Positions 18,854 through 26,772 of a stretch of 64,000 nucleotides of DNA are shown here, piece by piece. Made by a program: the position numbers and the translations under genes. The stretch covers positions 1,550,001 through 1,614,000 of the forward strand of contig NZ_JAFBBR010000001.1 of assembly GCF_016907295.1 (NCBI RefSeq), in the 5' to 3' direction. Under the pieces are notes generated by a model. That model worked only from the letters and a program-made list of their open reading frames with translations. It was not told where the DNA came from and did not search any database. The first letter of the stretch is position 1, and the number at the start of each line of letters is the position of its first letter. Source of the stretch: Microbacterium dextranolyticum (lineage in GTDB: Bacteria > Actinomycetota > Actinomycetes > Actinomycetales > Microbacteriaceae).

Positions 18854-20278
18854 TCAGACGCCGAAGTACAGCTCGTACTCGAACGGGTGCGGGCGCGCGG
18901 CGAGCGGCTTGATCTCGTTCTCGATCTTGTACTCGATCCAGGTCTCGATCAGCTCGGGCGTGAACACGCCGCCGGCCAGCAGGAACTCGTGGTCGGCGCG
19001 CAGGGCGTCGAGCGAGTCGAGCAGCGAGTTCGGCACCTGGGGGATGTTCTTGGCCTCCTCGGGCGGCAGCTCGTAGAGGTCCTTGTCGACCGGCTCGTGA
19101 GGCTCGATGCGGTTCTTGATGCCGTCGAGGCCCGCCATCATCTGGGCGGCGAACGCGAGGTACGGGTTGCCCGAGGCATCCGGAGCGCGGAACTCGATGC
19201 GCTTGGCCTTCGGGTTCGAGCCCGTGATCGGGATGCGGATCGCGGCGGAGCGGTTGCCGGCCGAGTACACCAGGTTGACCGGAGCCTCGTAGCCCTTGAC
19301 CAGACGCTTGTACGAGTTCAGCGTCGGGTTGGTGAACGCGAGCACCGCGGGGGCGTGCGCGAGGAGGCCGCCGATGTACCAGCGCGCGATGTCCGACAGT
19401 CCGCCGTAGCCCTTCTCGTCGTAGAAGAGGGGCTCGCCGTTCAGCCACAGCGACTGGTGGGTGTGCATGCCCGATCCGTTGTCGCCGAAGAGCGGCTTGG
19501 GCATGAAGGTCGCGACCTTGCCCCACTGCTCGGCGACGTTCTTGACGATGTACTTGAACTTCAGGATGTCGTCCGCCGAGTGCACCATCGTGTCGAAGCG
19601 GTAGTTGATCTCCTGCTGACCACCGGTGCCGACCTCGTGGTGGGCGCGCTCGAGGATGAGGCCCGACTCGATGAGGTGCAGCGAGATGTCGTCGCGGAGG
19701 TCCGCCGTCTTGTCGACGGGGGAGACGGGGAAGTAGCCGCCCTTGTAGGGGGTCTTGTTGCCGAGGTTGCCGCCCTCTTCGGCGCGGCCGGTGTTCCACG
19801 CGCCCTCTTCGGAGTCGACGCTGTAGAAGCTGGCGTTCTGCTTCACTTCGTAGCGGACGTCGTCGAAGATGTAGAACTCCGCCTCGGGGGCGAAGAACGC
19901 GGTGTCGGCGATGCCGGTCGAGGCCAGGTACTTCTCGGCCTTCTTGGCGACCTGGCGGGGGTCCTTCGAGTAGATCTCGCCGTTGCGCGGGTTGTAGATG
20001 TCGAAGACCATGATCAGCGTCTTCGCCTCACGGAACGGGTCGAGGTATGCCGTCGACACGTCGGGGATGAGCTGCATGTCCGACTCGTGGATGTTCGCGA
20101 ACCCGCGGATCGACGAGCCGTCGAACAGCTGGCCGACCGTGAAGAACTCCTCGTCGACGGTCGAGGCGGGGATGTTGAAGTGCTGCTGCACACCAGGCAG
20201 GTCCGTGAAACGGATGTCGAGGAACTTGACGTCCTCGTCCTTGATGTACTTCAGCACCTCGGATGAATCTTTGAACAT
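18854..20278 (-). CDS. glnA: Glutamine synthetase type I, GlnA1 (adenylylation-regulated)
   Basis: 474 residues, the main ammonia-assimilating enzyme, a cytoplasmic dodecamer. Motifs in order: [22 protein letters not shown], the [16 protein letters not shown] metal/glutamate region, [31 protein letters not shown] and NRSAAIRIP. The adenylylation loop reads [15 protein letters not shown] with Tyr near 402, the expected GlnE target. ATG 20278 is chosen (GGAG 5 nt upstream; homologues begin [12 protein letters not shown]); the frame is open 75 codons further up. A GlnR-type box lies 70-107 nt upstream, a terminator just downstream. Confidence 0.97.
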   Translation of the reverse strand: MFKDSSEVLKYIKDEDVKFLDIRFTDLPGVQQHFNIPASTVDEEFFTVGQLFDGSSIRGFANIHESDMQLIPDVSTAYLDPFREAKTLIMVFDIYNPRNGEIYSKDPRQVAKKAEKYLASTGIADTAFFAPEAEFYIFDDVRYEVKQNASFYSVDSEEGAWNTGRAEEGGNLGNKTPYKGGYFPVSPVDKTADLRDDISLHLIESGLILERAHHEVGTGGQQEINYRFDTMVHSADDILKFKYIVKNVAEQWGKVATFMPKPLFGDNGSGMHTHQSLWLNGEPLFYDEKGYGGLSDIARWYIGGLLAHAPAVLAFTNPTLNSYKRLVKGYEAPVNLVYSAGNRSAAIRIPITGSNPKAKRIEFRAPDASGNPYLAFAAQMMAGLDGIKNRIEPHEPVDKDLYELPPEEAKNIPQVPNSLLDSLDALRADHEFLLAGGVFTPELIETWIEYKIENEIKPLAARPHPFEYELYFGV

Positions 20279-20331
20279 GGAGTCTCCAAGATCGGGTGTG
20301 GAACACGCCTGACGGGGCCAGGCTCGTCTCG

Positions 20332-20337
20332 ACGCTA
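20332..20337 (-). promoter_or_regulatory. Possible -10 box for glnA1
   Basis: TAGCGT on the minus strand, about 54 nt before the ATG, with the GlnR-type box starting 10 nt further upstream over the -35 region. Confidence 0.4.
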
Positions 20338-20347
20338 GTGCGGGACG

Positions 20348-20385
20348 GTTGCTCACCAGTATCCCGCGTGTTTCGGGCATGTTAC
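20348..20385 (-). promoter_or_regulatory. GlnR-type nitrogen box upstream of glnA1
   Basis: The minus strand reads GTAAC-6nt-GAAAC-6nt-GATAC-6nt-GCAAC. The known actinobacterial GlnR consensus is gTnAC-n6-GaAAC repeated with n6 spacers; here the first pair is perfect and the second keeps the AC ends and the spacing. GlnR responds to nitrogen limitation and controls glnA and amtB in Streptomyces and mycobacteria. The glnR gene itself is not in this window. Confidence 0.75.
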
Positions 20386-20396
20386 GCACGCGTCGG

Positions 20397-20402
20397 TAGG
20401 CT
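20397..20402 (+). promoter_or_regulatory. Predicted -10 box, leaderless, RDD gene
   Basis: TAGGCT, 6 nt, then GTG 20409. It lies only 12 nt from the divergent GlnR-type box, so GlnR binding could affect this gene too. Confidence 0.55.
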
Positions 20403-20408
20403 GAGGCG

Positions 20409-20843
20409 GTGACGGATGCCTCGCCTTCGAACTCGTACCCCGGCGAGCGCCTGGGGTTGCCTGCCTCCGGCTCGGGCAGCATCGCCCGCCCGGGGCGCCG
20501 CATCGCGGCGTTGGCGATCGACTACGTGGCATCCACGATCGTGGCGATGGCGTTCTTCGGCTACAACCAGTTCGCGTTGCCCAGTGAGGCGGGAGCGACG
20601 CAATTCGCACCCATGCTGGTGTTCGCGGCGGTCAACGTCCTTTTCCTCCCCACCCTCGGGGGGACGCCCGGTCACCGCCTGCTCGGATTGCGTCTGCACC
20701 TCGTCGGCGGCGGCTGGGTGGGACCGTGGCGCCCGATCGTACGAACGGTGCTGCTGTGCATCGTGATCCCCGCCGTGGTGTGGGACGCCGATCAGCGGGG
20801 CCTGCACGACAAAGCCGCCGGCACCGTGCTGCTGCGCGCCTGA
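20409..20843 (+). CDS. RDD-family membrane protein
   Basis: 144 residues. [20 protein letters not shown] is the RDD signature (Arg, then Asp in TM1), followed by two or three further hydrophobic segments, the usual [13 protein letters not shown] loop and a C-terminal [17 protein letters not shown]. The family function is unresolved; some members are ion antiporters. In many actinobacteria an RDD gene lies divergent from glnA, as here. Confidence 0.88.
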   Translation: MTDASPSNSYPGERLGLPASGSGSIARPGRRIAALAIDYVASTIVAMAFFGYNQFALPSEAGATQFAPMLVFAAVNVLFLPTLGGTPGHRLLGLRLHLVGGGWVGPWRPIVRTVLLCIVIPAVVWDADQRGLHDKAAGTVLLRA

Positions 20844-20846
20844 GGC

Positions 20847-21290
20847 TCAGCCCACCGCCGCGACCAGCTGGGCATTGCGTCGCTGGATGAGGCGCCGCAG
20901 GTAGGGGACCAGCACGAGCCGTTCGGCGACGACGCCGAACACGGGAGAGGCGAGGGTGATCACATCGATCATGCGCGTGCCGCCGGGTATCTCCTCGAAA
21001 CGGTGCTCGTGCACGAACGTCCGGAACGGTCCGCGTACCTGCGCGTCCACGAAGCGCACGTTCGGTTCGTAGGCCACGATTTTCGAGGTCATCGAGAACC
21101 ACACCCCGAAATGCCGAGCGCGCCAGGTCACGGTCTCGCCCGGTCCGATCCGGCCGGTGACGACCCCGGCGACTGCGCGCTCGCCCGACGAGGACATCGA
21201 GGCGATGTGCGCGTCGATGTCGAGAGAGATCCCGAAGAGGGCATCCGGGCGCGCGGACGAGAGGGTGACCAGCTCGAATGAGGAGGTCAC
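20847..21290 (-). CDS. SRPBCC (START-like) family protein
   Basis: 147 residues with the SRPBCC polyketide-cyclase/START pattern: a first strand with SFELVTLSSARPDALF, VTWRARHFGVWFSMTSKIVAYEPNVRF in the middle, FRTFVHEHRFEEIPGGTRMIDVI, and a C-terminal helix with LRRLIQRRNAQL. It probably binds a small hydrophobic ligand; the identity is unknown. The start is GTG, 10 nt after the DUF4191 stop, so the two genes are likely one operon. Confidence 0.75.
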   Translation of the reverse strand: MTSSFELVTLSSARPDALFGISLDIDAHIASMSSSGERAVAGVVTGRIGPGETVTWRARHFGVWFSMTSKIVAYEPNVRFVDAQVRGPFRTFVHEHRFEEIPGGTRMIDVITLASPVFGVVAERLVLVPYLRRLIQRRNAQLVAAVG

Positions 21291-21300
21291 CCGCGCCGGC

Positions 21301-22011
21301 TCACCGAGGCCGCGGTGCGCGTGCGCGATTCGGATCGATGCCCTTCGGGATCGGAAGGGAGGTGACCGACTGCGACACGGAGTCGACGCGCTTGACGACG
21401 GCCGCCATCGTGGTGCGGTCGACCTTCTTCGGGAACGCCTTGATCGTGGCGGAGAGCTTCGAGATCGGCACGTCGCCCTCGTCGTGGCCGACGTAGACGA
21501 CGTGGATCGGAACGCCCGACGCGACGCGCTGGACCTTCATCTTCTCGTCGTTGACGAGTCGCGTGAGGCGCCCACGGGCGCCCTCGGCGACGATCACGAC
21601 CCCGCCGCGGCCGATCACACGGTATACGGCGTCCTGCGACTTCGGGTTCACGCCGACGGGCATATCCGAGGCGACCCAGTTGCGTCCGAGGGACGTCGAC
21701 AGGACGTGGCCCGATGCGCCCGGCATCCCATCCAGCTTGATGTACATCGCACGCGTGGAGAGGCGCGTGAGGACGATCATCGCCGCAAGGATGCCGACCA
21801 GCAGCCCGGTGATGCCCCAGAGGATGATGCTCCACACGGCCAGCGGCGGGATGAGGAATCCGACGACGACGCCGAGCGCGATGCCGGCGACGATGATGCC
21901 GATGAGCAGCCACGGCAACCACGCGAACTCCGCCTTCGTGAACGAATAGAGCGAACGGAGCTGGGAGAAGAACCCGGGGCGCTTCTCGGAAGTGGTACTG
22001 CGGGATGCCAT
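21301..22011 (-). CDS. DUF4191 membrane protein
   Basis: 236 residues. A basic N-terminus (RPGFFSQLRSLYSFTKAEF) precedes two TM helices (LPWLLIGIIVAGIALGVVVG and VWSIILWGITGLLVGILAAM), then a cytoplasmic domain with GRNWVASDMPVGVNPKSQDAVYR and a RLVNDEKMKVQR segment. This matches the actinobacterial DUF4191 family, often near lipoate genes; the function is unknown. ATG 22011 has a leaderless TAGGCT box. Confidence 0.85.
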   Translation of the reverse strand: MASRSTTSEKRPGFFSQLRSLYSFTKAEFAWLPWLLIGIIVAGIALGVVVGFLIPPLAVWSIILWGITGLLVGILAAMIVLTRLSTRAMYIKLDGMPGASGHVLSTSLGRNWVASDMPVGVNPKSQDAVYRVIGRGGVVIVAEGARGRLTRLVNDEKMKVQRVASGVPIHVVYVGHDEGDVPISKLSATIKAFPKKVDRTTMAAVVKRVDSVSQSVTSLPIPKGIDPNRARAPRPR

Positions 22012-22017
22012 GCCGAC

Positions 22018-22023
22018 AGCCTA
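22018..22023 (-). promoter_or_regulatory. Predicted -10 box, leaderless, DUF4191 gene
   Basis: TAGGCT on the minus strand, 6 nt, then ATG 22011. Confidence 0.55.
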
Positions 22024-22131
22024 CCGTTGGAGCGCTGGCATCACCCACGCATCCCGCCCTCCCCAGACCGGCCATCGCGCGGACCGTCCCCAAACGCGTC
22101 GAGCGCGGCCCCCTTGGCGGTCGGCCGCGGG

Positions 22132-22137
22132 CACACT
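22132..22137 (+). promoter_or_regulatory. Possible -10 box, leaderless, unknown anchored protein
   Basis: CACACT, 6 nt, then ATG 22144. Poor hexamer but the usual spacing. Confidence 0.25.
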
Positions 22138-22143
22138 CGCGTC

Positions 22144-23613
22144 ATGACCGGCACACCGATCGCTCTTCTGGACGACCCCGGTGCGCTGCGCCTTCTCGAC
22201 GCGAACGAGGCGCCGTACGGCGGCCGGCTCCACGCCGGCGATCCGCAGACGGTATGGGTGGATGCGCGTGACGTGCCCGACCTCGTATGGCGGTTCGAGG
22301 TGAGTGGTCATGTTCTCGCGCCGTGGGACGTCGCGCGTACGCGTGACGGACACGCGGCGATCCTGCCGCACTGTCCACGACGCCTGCGCGACGTCGACGC
22401 GGGTGGACGCGCCGGCGCGATCGTCACGATCGCCGTGAGCATGATCCGTGCCGCGCAGGAGGCACGGATGCACGGCGCCGACACCGGAGAATGGTGGATC
22501 GACGCCGACGGGCGCCCGGTGCTCGCCGTCGGCGGTTCGCGCGCATGGGCGGACGAGGCGGGCGAGATCATCGAGGGCCTCGCCGTCGGCGCCGGGCCGC
22601 TGTTGCGCCGCGCTCTCGACGACGCGAGTCGGCTGATGGCCGCACGGCGGGTTGCCGACGAGGATGTCGTGCAGTGCGAAGAGCGTCTGTTCGCTGTCGC
22701 CGAGCCGGCCGCGCTTCACGACGCGTCCATACGCTCTGATGCGTTCACCGCGCTGCTGACCGGCGAGCCCGTGCCCCGTCGGGCCGACTCGTTGAACGGT
22801 GCGGTTCTCGCCGACACTGCGGAGACCTGGTTGGGGCGCTTCACCGACGCCGAGTGGGCGTCACGCGTCACGGGAGCGGTGCGCAGTGTCGGGGCGACAT
22901 CGACGCGGGTGCGGGGGATGTGGTCACGTGAGCGAGAGCGCCGGGTCGCGGCACGGAGACGTCGTACGTCTCGTCGCGACGAAGCGCGTGAGGGTCACGC
23001 GCGTGAGGGGCGGGTTTCCGGGCGTGACCGGGGCGATGCTCACGGCCGCGGGCGGGCGCCGAGCCGTCGGCGTGCACCCTGGGCGGTCGCGGCGGCCGTC
23101 GGGGTCGTCGTGATCATCGCCGGGCTCGCGTGGCCCGATGCGGGCGCATCGCCCTCGGACCGAGATGCGAACGCCGCAGAGGTCGGCTCGCACCCGGCCG
23201 AGGCATCGCCGACGGCGTCGGCCTCGGCCTCGGCGTCGGCGCAGGATGAGGCGTCCTTCCCGCCTGGGACCGAGGGAGCGCGGGCGTCCGGGGACGATCA
23301 CGGCGAACCGAGTGCACAGCCGACAGGCGGCGCCGATCCCGCGGCGGGAGCGCGTGTCGCGTTGACGGCGCTGCGCGACTGCGCATCGGTCGACGCGTGC
23401 GGGCAGGTCTTCGAGACACCGGGCCGAGCACTCCCCGAGGGCGTCGTCGCACATGCCACCGACGCGACGCAGGTCACCCTGCTCGACGAGTACGGCGGTA
23501 TCGCCGTCCTCCGGATCGAGGACGGCGGACGAGCTGCGCAGATCCTCGTGATGGTCAGCAAGAACGGAAAATGGCTGGTCCGCGACGTGTACGACGTCGC
23601 GGACCAGCCATGA
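22144..23613 (+). CDS. Unknown single-pass membrane protein with Ser/Ala-rich linker
   Basis: 489 residues; no family recognised. Residues 1 to about 260 form a globular, probably cytoplasmic domain; the run MIRAAQEARMHGA..TGEWWIDADGRPVLAVGG is reminiscent of a degenerate kinase-like fold, which is inference only. A very basic stretch follows (about 265-308, many Arg), then one TM helix (WAVAAAVGVVVIIAGLAW, about 311-331), a Ser/Ala/Glu/Pro linker (TASASASASAQDEA), and an outer domain with a close Cys pair (CASVDAC) and a final beta-rich part (NGKWLVRDVYDV). The frame runs 329 codons further up, but ATG 22144 is the plausible start. Convergent with sucB, 17-nt gap. Confidence 0.72.
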   Translation: MTGTPIALLDDPGALRLLDANEAPYGGRLHAGDPQTVWVDARDVPDLVWRFEVSGHVLAPWDVARTRDGHAAILPHCPRRLRDVDAGGRAGAIVTIAVSMIRAAQEARMHGADTGEWWIDADGRPVLAVGGSRAWADEAGEIIEGLAVGAGPLLRRALDDASRLMAARRVADEDVVQCEERLFAVAEPAALHDASIRSDAFTALLTGEPVPRRADSLNGAVLADTAETWLGRFTDAEWASRVTGAVRSVGATSTRVRGMWSRERERRVAARRRRTSRRDEAREGHAREGRVSGRDRGDAHGRGRAPSRRRAPWAVAAAVGVVVIIAGLAWPDAGASPSDRDANAAEVGSHPAEASPTASASASASAQDEASFPPGTEGARASGDDHGEPSAQPTGGADPAAGARVALTALRDCASVDACGQVFETPGRALPEGVVAHATDATQVTLLDEYGGIAVLRIEDGGRAAQILVMVSKNGKWLVRDVYDVADQP

Positions 23614-23630
23614 ACGCTGGATGCGTGCGG

Positions 23631-25337
23631 TCAGACTCCGAGCTGAGGACCGAAGTCCGCGGCTTCGAGGCGGGCCTTCACCGCACCCAGGAAGCGTGCC
23701 GCGTCGGCTCCGTCCACGATCCGGTGGTCGTAGGACAGCGCGAGGTAGACGTACGAACGGATGCCGATCGCTTCCACCCCGTCGACCTTGACCACGCCCG
23801 GCTCCTTGACCACGGCGCCGGTTCCGAGGATCGCCGACTGCGGCAGGAACACGACGGGCGTGTCGAACAGCGCGCCGCGCGAGCCCGTGTTGGTGACGGT
23901 GAACGTCCCACCCGCCAGCTCGTCCGGCTTCAGCTTGTTGTCGCGCGTCCGCGCGGCGAGGTCGGCGATCTCCGACGAGATCGAGGCGAGCGTCTTGTCG
24001 CCGGCGTCGCGCAGCACCGGCGTCAGCAGGCCGCGCTCGGTGTCGACCGCGATCGAGATGTTCTCGGTCGCGGGGTAGACGATGTCGGTGCCGTTGACGG
24101 TCGCGTTGATGACGGGGAAGGCCTGCAGAGCCTCGGCCGCGGCCAGCACGAAGAACGGCAGGAACGAGAGCTTCCCGCCCGTCTTGGCCACGAAGTCCGA
24201 CTGCACCGCGCTGCGGTACGCAGCGACCTTCGTCACGTCCACCTTCACGACGGTGGTGAGCTGAGCGGTCTGCTGCATCGACGCGACGGCGCGCTCGGCG
24301 AGCACCTTGCGCAGACGCGACATCGGCGCGGTCGTGCCGCGCAGCGGCGACACCTCGAGCGCCGGCGCGGGAGCCGCTGCCGGGGTCGCGGCGGGCGCCG
24401 CCGGTGCGGCCTTCGCGGCCTCTGCGGCGTGGAGCACGTCTTCCTTGCGGATGCGGCCGCCGACTCCGGTCCCGGTGACGGCGGCGAGGTCGACGCCCTG
24501 CTGCTGCGCGAGTCGGCGCACGAGCGGGGTGACGTACGTCGTCACGTCGTCATCGGATGCCGCGGGGGCGGGCGCCGTCTGCGGCGCCGGAGCTGCCGCA
24601 GGGGCCGGAGCCGATGCCGCGACCGGAGCGGGTGCAGCCTGAGGAGCCGGAGCCGCCGCGGGTGCCTCGGCAGCGGGTGCCGGAGCTGCCGGGGCTTCGG
24701 CGGGGGCGGGAGCCGCGGGGGCGCCCGATCCGATCCGCGCGAGCACCGCGCCGACGGCGACGGTCTCGTCCTCGCCCACGACGATCTCCTGCAGCGTGCC
24801 GGCCACGGGCGAGGGGATCTCGGTGTCGACCTTGTCGGTCGAGATCTCCAGCAGAGGCTCATCGACGGCGACGTCCTCGCCGACCTGCTTCAGCCACCGG
24901 GTGACGGTGCCCTCGGTGACGCTCTCGCCGAGTTCGGGGAGGACGACGTCCTTCGCGTCGCTCGAGGCTGCGGGCGCAGCTGCGGCGGGCGCAGCCGCCG
25001 CGGGTGCAGGCTGGGCGGCCGGGGTGGGCTCCGGGGTCGGAGCCGACTCTGCGGCCGGCTGCTCCTGCGCCGGCGCGTCGCCCGCGGGCGCAGCACCCGA
25101 GCCGTCGCCGATCTTCGCGAGGACGGCGCCGACCTCGACGGTCTCGTCCTCCTGCACGAGGATCTCCTCGATCACGCCGCTCACGGGGGAGGGGATCTCG
25201 GTGTCGACCTTGTCGGTCGAGATCTCGAGCAGACCTTCGTCGGCCTGAATCGTGTCACCGACCTTCTTGAGCCAACGGGTGACCGTTCCCTCGGTGACGC
25301 TCTCGCCGAGCGCGGGGAGGACCACGGATGTGCTCAT
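23631..25337 (-). CDS. sucB: Dihydrolipoamide acyltransferase (E2) with two lipoyl domains
   Basis: 568 residues. Two lipoyl domains (about 1-76 and 119-195), each with the lipoylated Lys in STDKVDTEIPSP; each is followed by an Ala/Pro/Glu-rich flexible linker. An E3-binding domain (YVTPLVRRLAQQQGVDLAAV, about 265-300) comes next, then the catalytic domain ending YLALSYDHRIVDGADAARFLG (His-Asp near 534). Such genes are called sucB in Actinobacteria, but the protein often serves pyruvate dehydrogenase as well (DlaT/AceF). GAAGGAG precedes the ATG. It follows lpd after 64 nt; order pepA-lpd-sucB. Confidence 0.93.
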   Translation of the reverse strand: MSTSVVLPALGESVTEGTVTRWLKKVGDTIQADEGLLEISTDKVDTEIPSPVSGVIEEILVQEDETVEVGAVLAKIGDGSGAAPAGDAPAQEQPAAESAPTPEPTPAAQPAPAAAAPAAAAPAASSDAKDVVLPELGESVTEGTVTRWLKQVGEDVAVDEPLLEISTDKVDTEIPSPVAGTLQEIVVGEDETVAVGAVLARIGSGAPAAPAPAEAPAAPAPAAEAPAAAPAPQAAPAPVAASAPAPAAAPAPQTAPAPAASDDDVTTYVTPLVRRLAQQQGVDLAAVTGTGVGGRIRKEDVLHAAEAAKAAPAAPAATPAAAPAPALEVSPLRGTTAPMSRLRKVLAERAVASMQQTAQLTTVVKVDVTKVAAYRSAVQSDFVAKTGGKLSFLPFFVLAAAEALQAFPVINATVNGTDIVYPATENISIAVDTERGLLTPVLRDAGDKTLASISSEIADLAARTRDNKLKPDELAGGTFTVTNTGSRGALFDTPVVFLPQSAILGTGAVVKEPGVVKVDGVEAIGIRSYVYLALSYDHRIVDGADAARFLGAVKARLEAADFGPQLGV

Positions 25338-25401
25338 GACTGTGTCTCCTTCAAAAAGTCCGATGTCGTTCTAGCTTACTGATCCGCGAACAGGTGCGGT
25401 G

Positions 25402-26772
25402 TCAGAGCGCGTGCAGCGGTTTGCCCGCGAGGGCGAGGAACGCCTCGCCCAGTGCTTCGCTCTGGGTCGGGTGGGCATGGATGAGGGGAGCGAGGTCGTC
25501 GGGGTGCGCCTCCCACCCGACGGCGAGCTGGCCCTCGGTGATGAGTTCGCCGACTCGGTCGCCGAGGAGGTGCACTCCGATGATCGGTCCATCTGCGAGT
25601 CGGACGACCTTGACGAGTCCGGCGGTTCCGAGGATTTCGCTCTTGCCGTTGCCCGCGAGGTTGTACTCGTACGTGACGACCCGGTCGCCGTGCGCGCCTC
25701 GCGCCTGCGATTCGGTGAGTCCGACCGAGGCGACCTCCGGGCTGGAGTAGGTGACGCGGGGGATCGCGGACTCCGGTACGGGGACCGGGGCGAACCCTGC
25801 GATCTGCTCGGCGACGAAGATGCCCTGTTGGAAGCCCCGGTGGGCGAGCTGCAATCCCGGCACGATGTCACCGACCGCCCAGATGTGCGGCGCGGTCGTG
25901 CGCAGCCGCTCGTCGACGGTCACGAAGCCGCGCTCGCGCGCCACTCCGGCATGGTCGAACCCGAGGCCGTCGGTCGCGGGTCCGCGCCCTACCGCGACGA
26001 GGAGGTAGTCGGCCGACAGGACGGTGCCGTCTTCGAGAGCGACCTCGACTCCGGCATCCGACTGGGCGACCGTCGCGAACCGTGCGCCGAGCCGCGTCGT
26101 GATGCCGCGCTTGCGGAAGGCGCGCTCGAGACCTTTGCTGAGGGCGACGTCCTCGTTCGGCACCAGGTGGTCGAGCGCTTCGACGATCGTGACCTCCGCG
26201 CCGAACGAGCGCCAGACGCTGGCGAACTCGACTCCGATCACGCCGCCACCGAGCACGATCACACGATCGGGCACCACATCGAGGGCGAGCGCCTCTTCGC
26301 TGGTCAGGACGCGGCCGCCGATGTCGAGGCCCGGCAATGTGCGGGTGTACGAGCCCGTGGCGAGGATGACGTCGGCGCCCCGGTAGACGTCATCGCCCAC
26401 CGCGACGCTACCGTCCGCCCCGAGCTGCCCCATGCCCGTGACGACAGTGATGCCGCGTCCTTTCAGCAGGCCTTCGAGACCTCGGTACTTCTTCGCGACG
26501 ATCCCCTCGCGGTAAGCGGTCACCGCGACCGGATCGATGCCGTCGAACCGCGCGTTCACACCGACCGCGGCGGCGTCACGCACGTGGTCGGCCACCTCGG
26601 CGGCGTGCAGGAGTGCCTTGGTCGGGATGCACCCTCGATGCAGACACGTGCCGCCGACCTTGTCCTTCTCGATCAGGATGACGCTCTTGCCGAGCTCCGC
26701 AGCACGGATCGCCGCGGCGTACCCGCCGCTCCCGCCGCCGAGGACGACGATGTCGCTGCTGTGGACGCTCAT
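25402..26772 (-). CDS. lpdA: Dihydrolipoyl dehydrogenase (E3)
   Basis: 456-residue FAD disulfide oxidoreductase that reoxidises dihydrolipoamide with NAD. It has an N-terminal FAD motif (VVLGGGSGGYAAAIRAAELG), the redox pair in GGTCLHRGCIPTKALLH (about Cys 40/45), the NAD motif VIVLGGGVIGVEFASVW, the second FAD motif (APHIWAVGDI) and the C-terminal catalytic His-Glu in IHAHPTQSEALGEAF. ATG 26772 overlaps the pepA stop as ATGA, which points to coupled translation. Shares an operon with the E2 gene. Confidence 0.95.
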   Translation of the reverse strand: MSVHSSDIVVLGGGSGGYAAAIRAAELGKSVILIEKDKVGGTCLHRGCIPTKALLHAAEVADHVRDAAAVGVNARFDGIDPVAVTAYREGIVAKKYRGLEGLLKGRGITVVTGMGQLGADGSVAVGDDVYRGADVILATGSYTRTLPGLDIGGRVLTSEEALALDVVPDRVIVLGGGVIGVEFASVWRSFGAEVTIVEALDHLVPNEDVALSKGLERAFRKRGITTRLGARFATVAQSDAGVEVALEDGTVLSADYLLVAVGRGPATDGLGFDHAGVARERGFVTVDERLRTTAPHIWAVGDIVPGLQLAHRGFQQGIFVAEQIAGFAPVPVPESAIPRVTYSSPEVASVGLTESQARGAHGDRVVTYEYNLAGNGKSEILGTAGLVKVVRLADGPIIGVHLLGDRVGELITEGQLAVGWEAHPDDLAPLIHAHPTQSEALGEAFLALAGKPLHAL

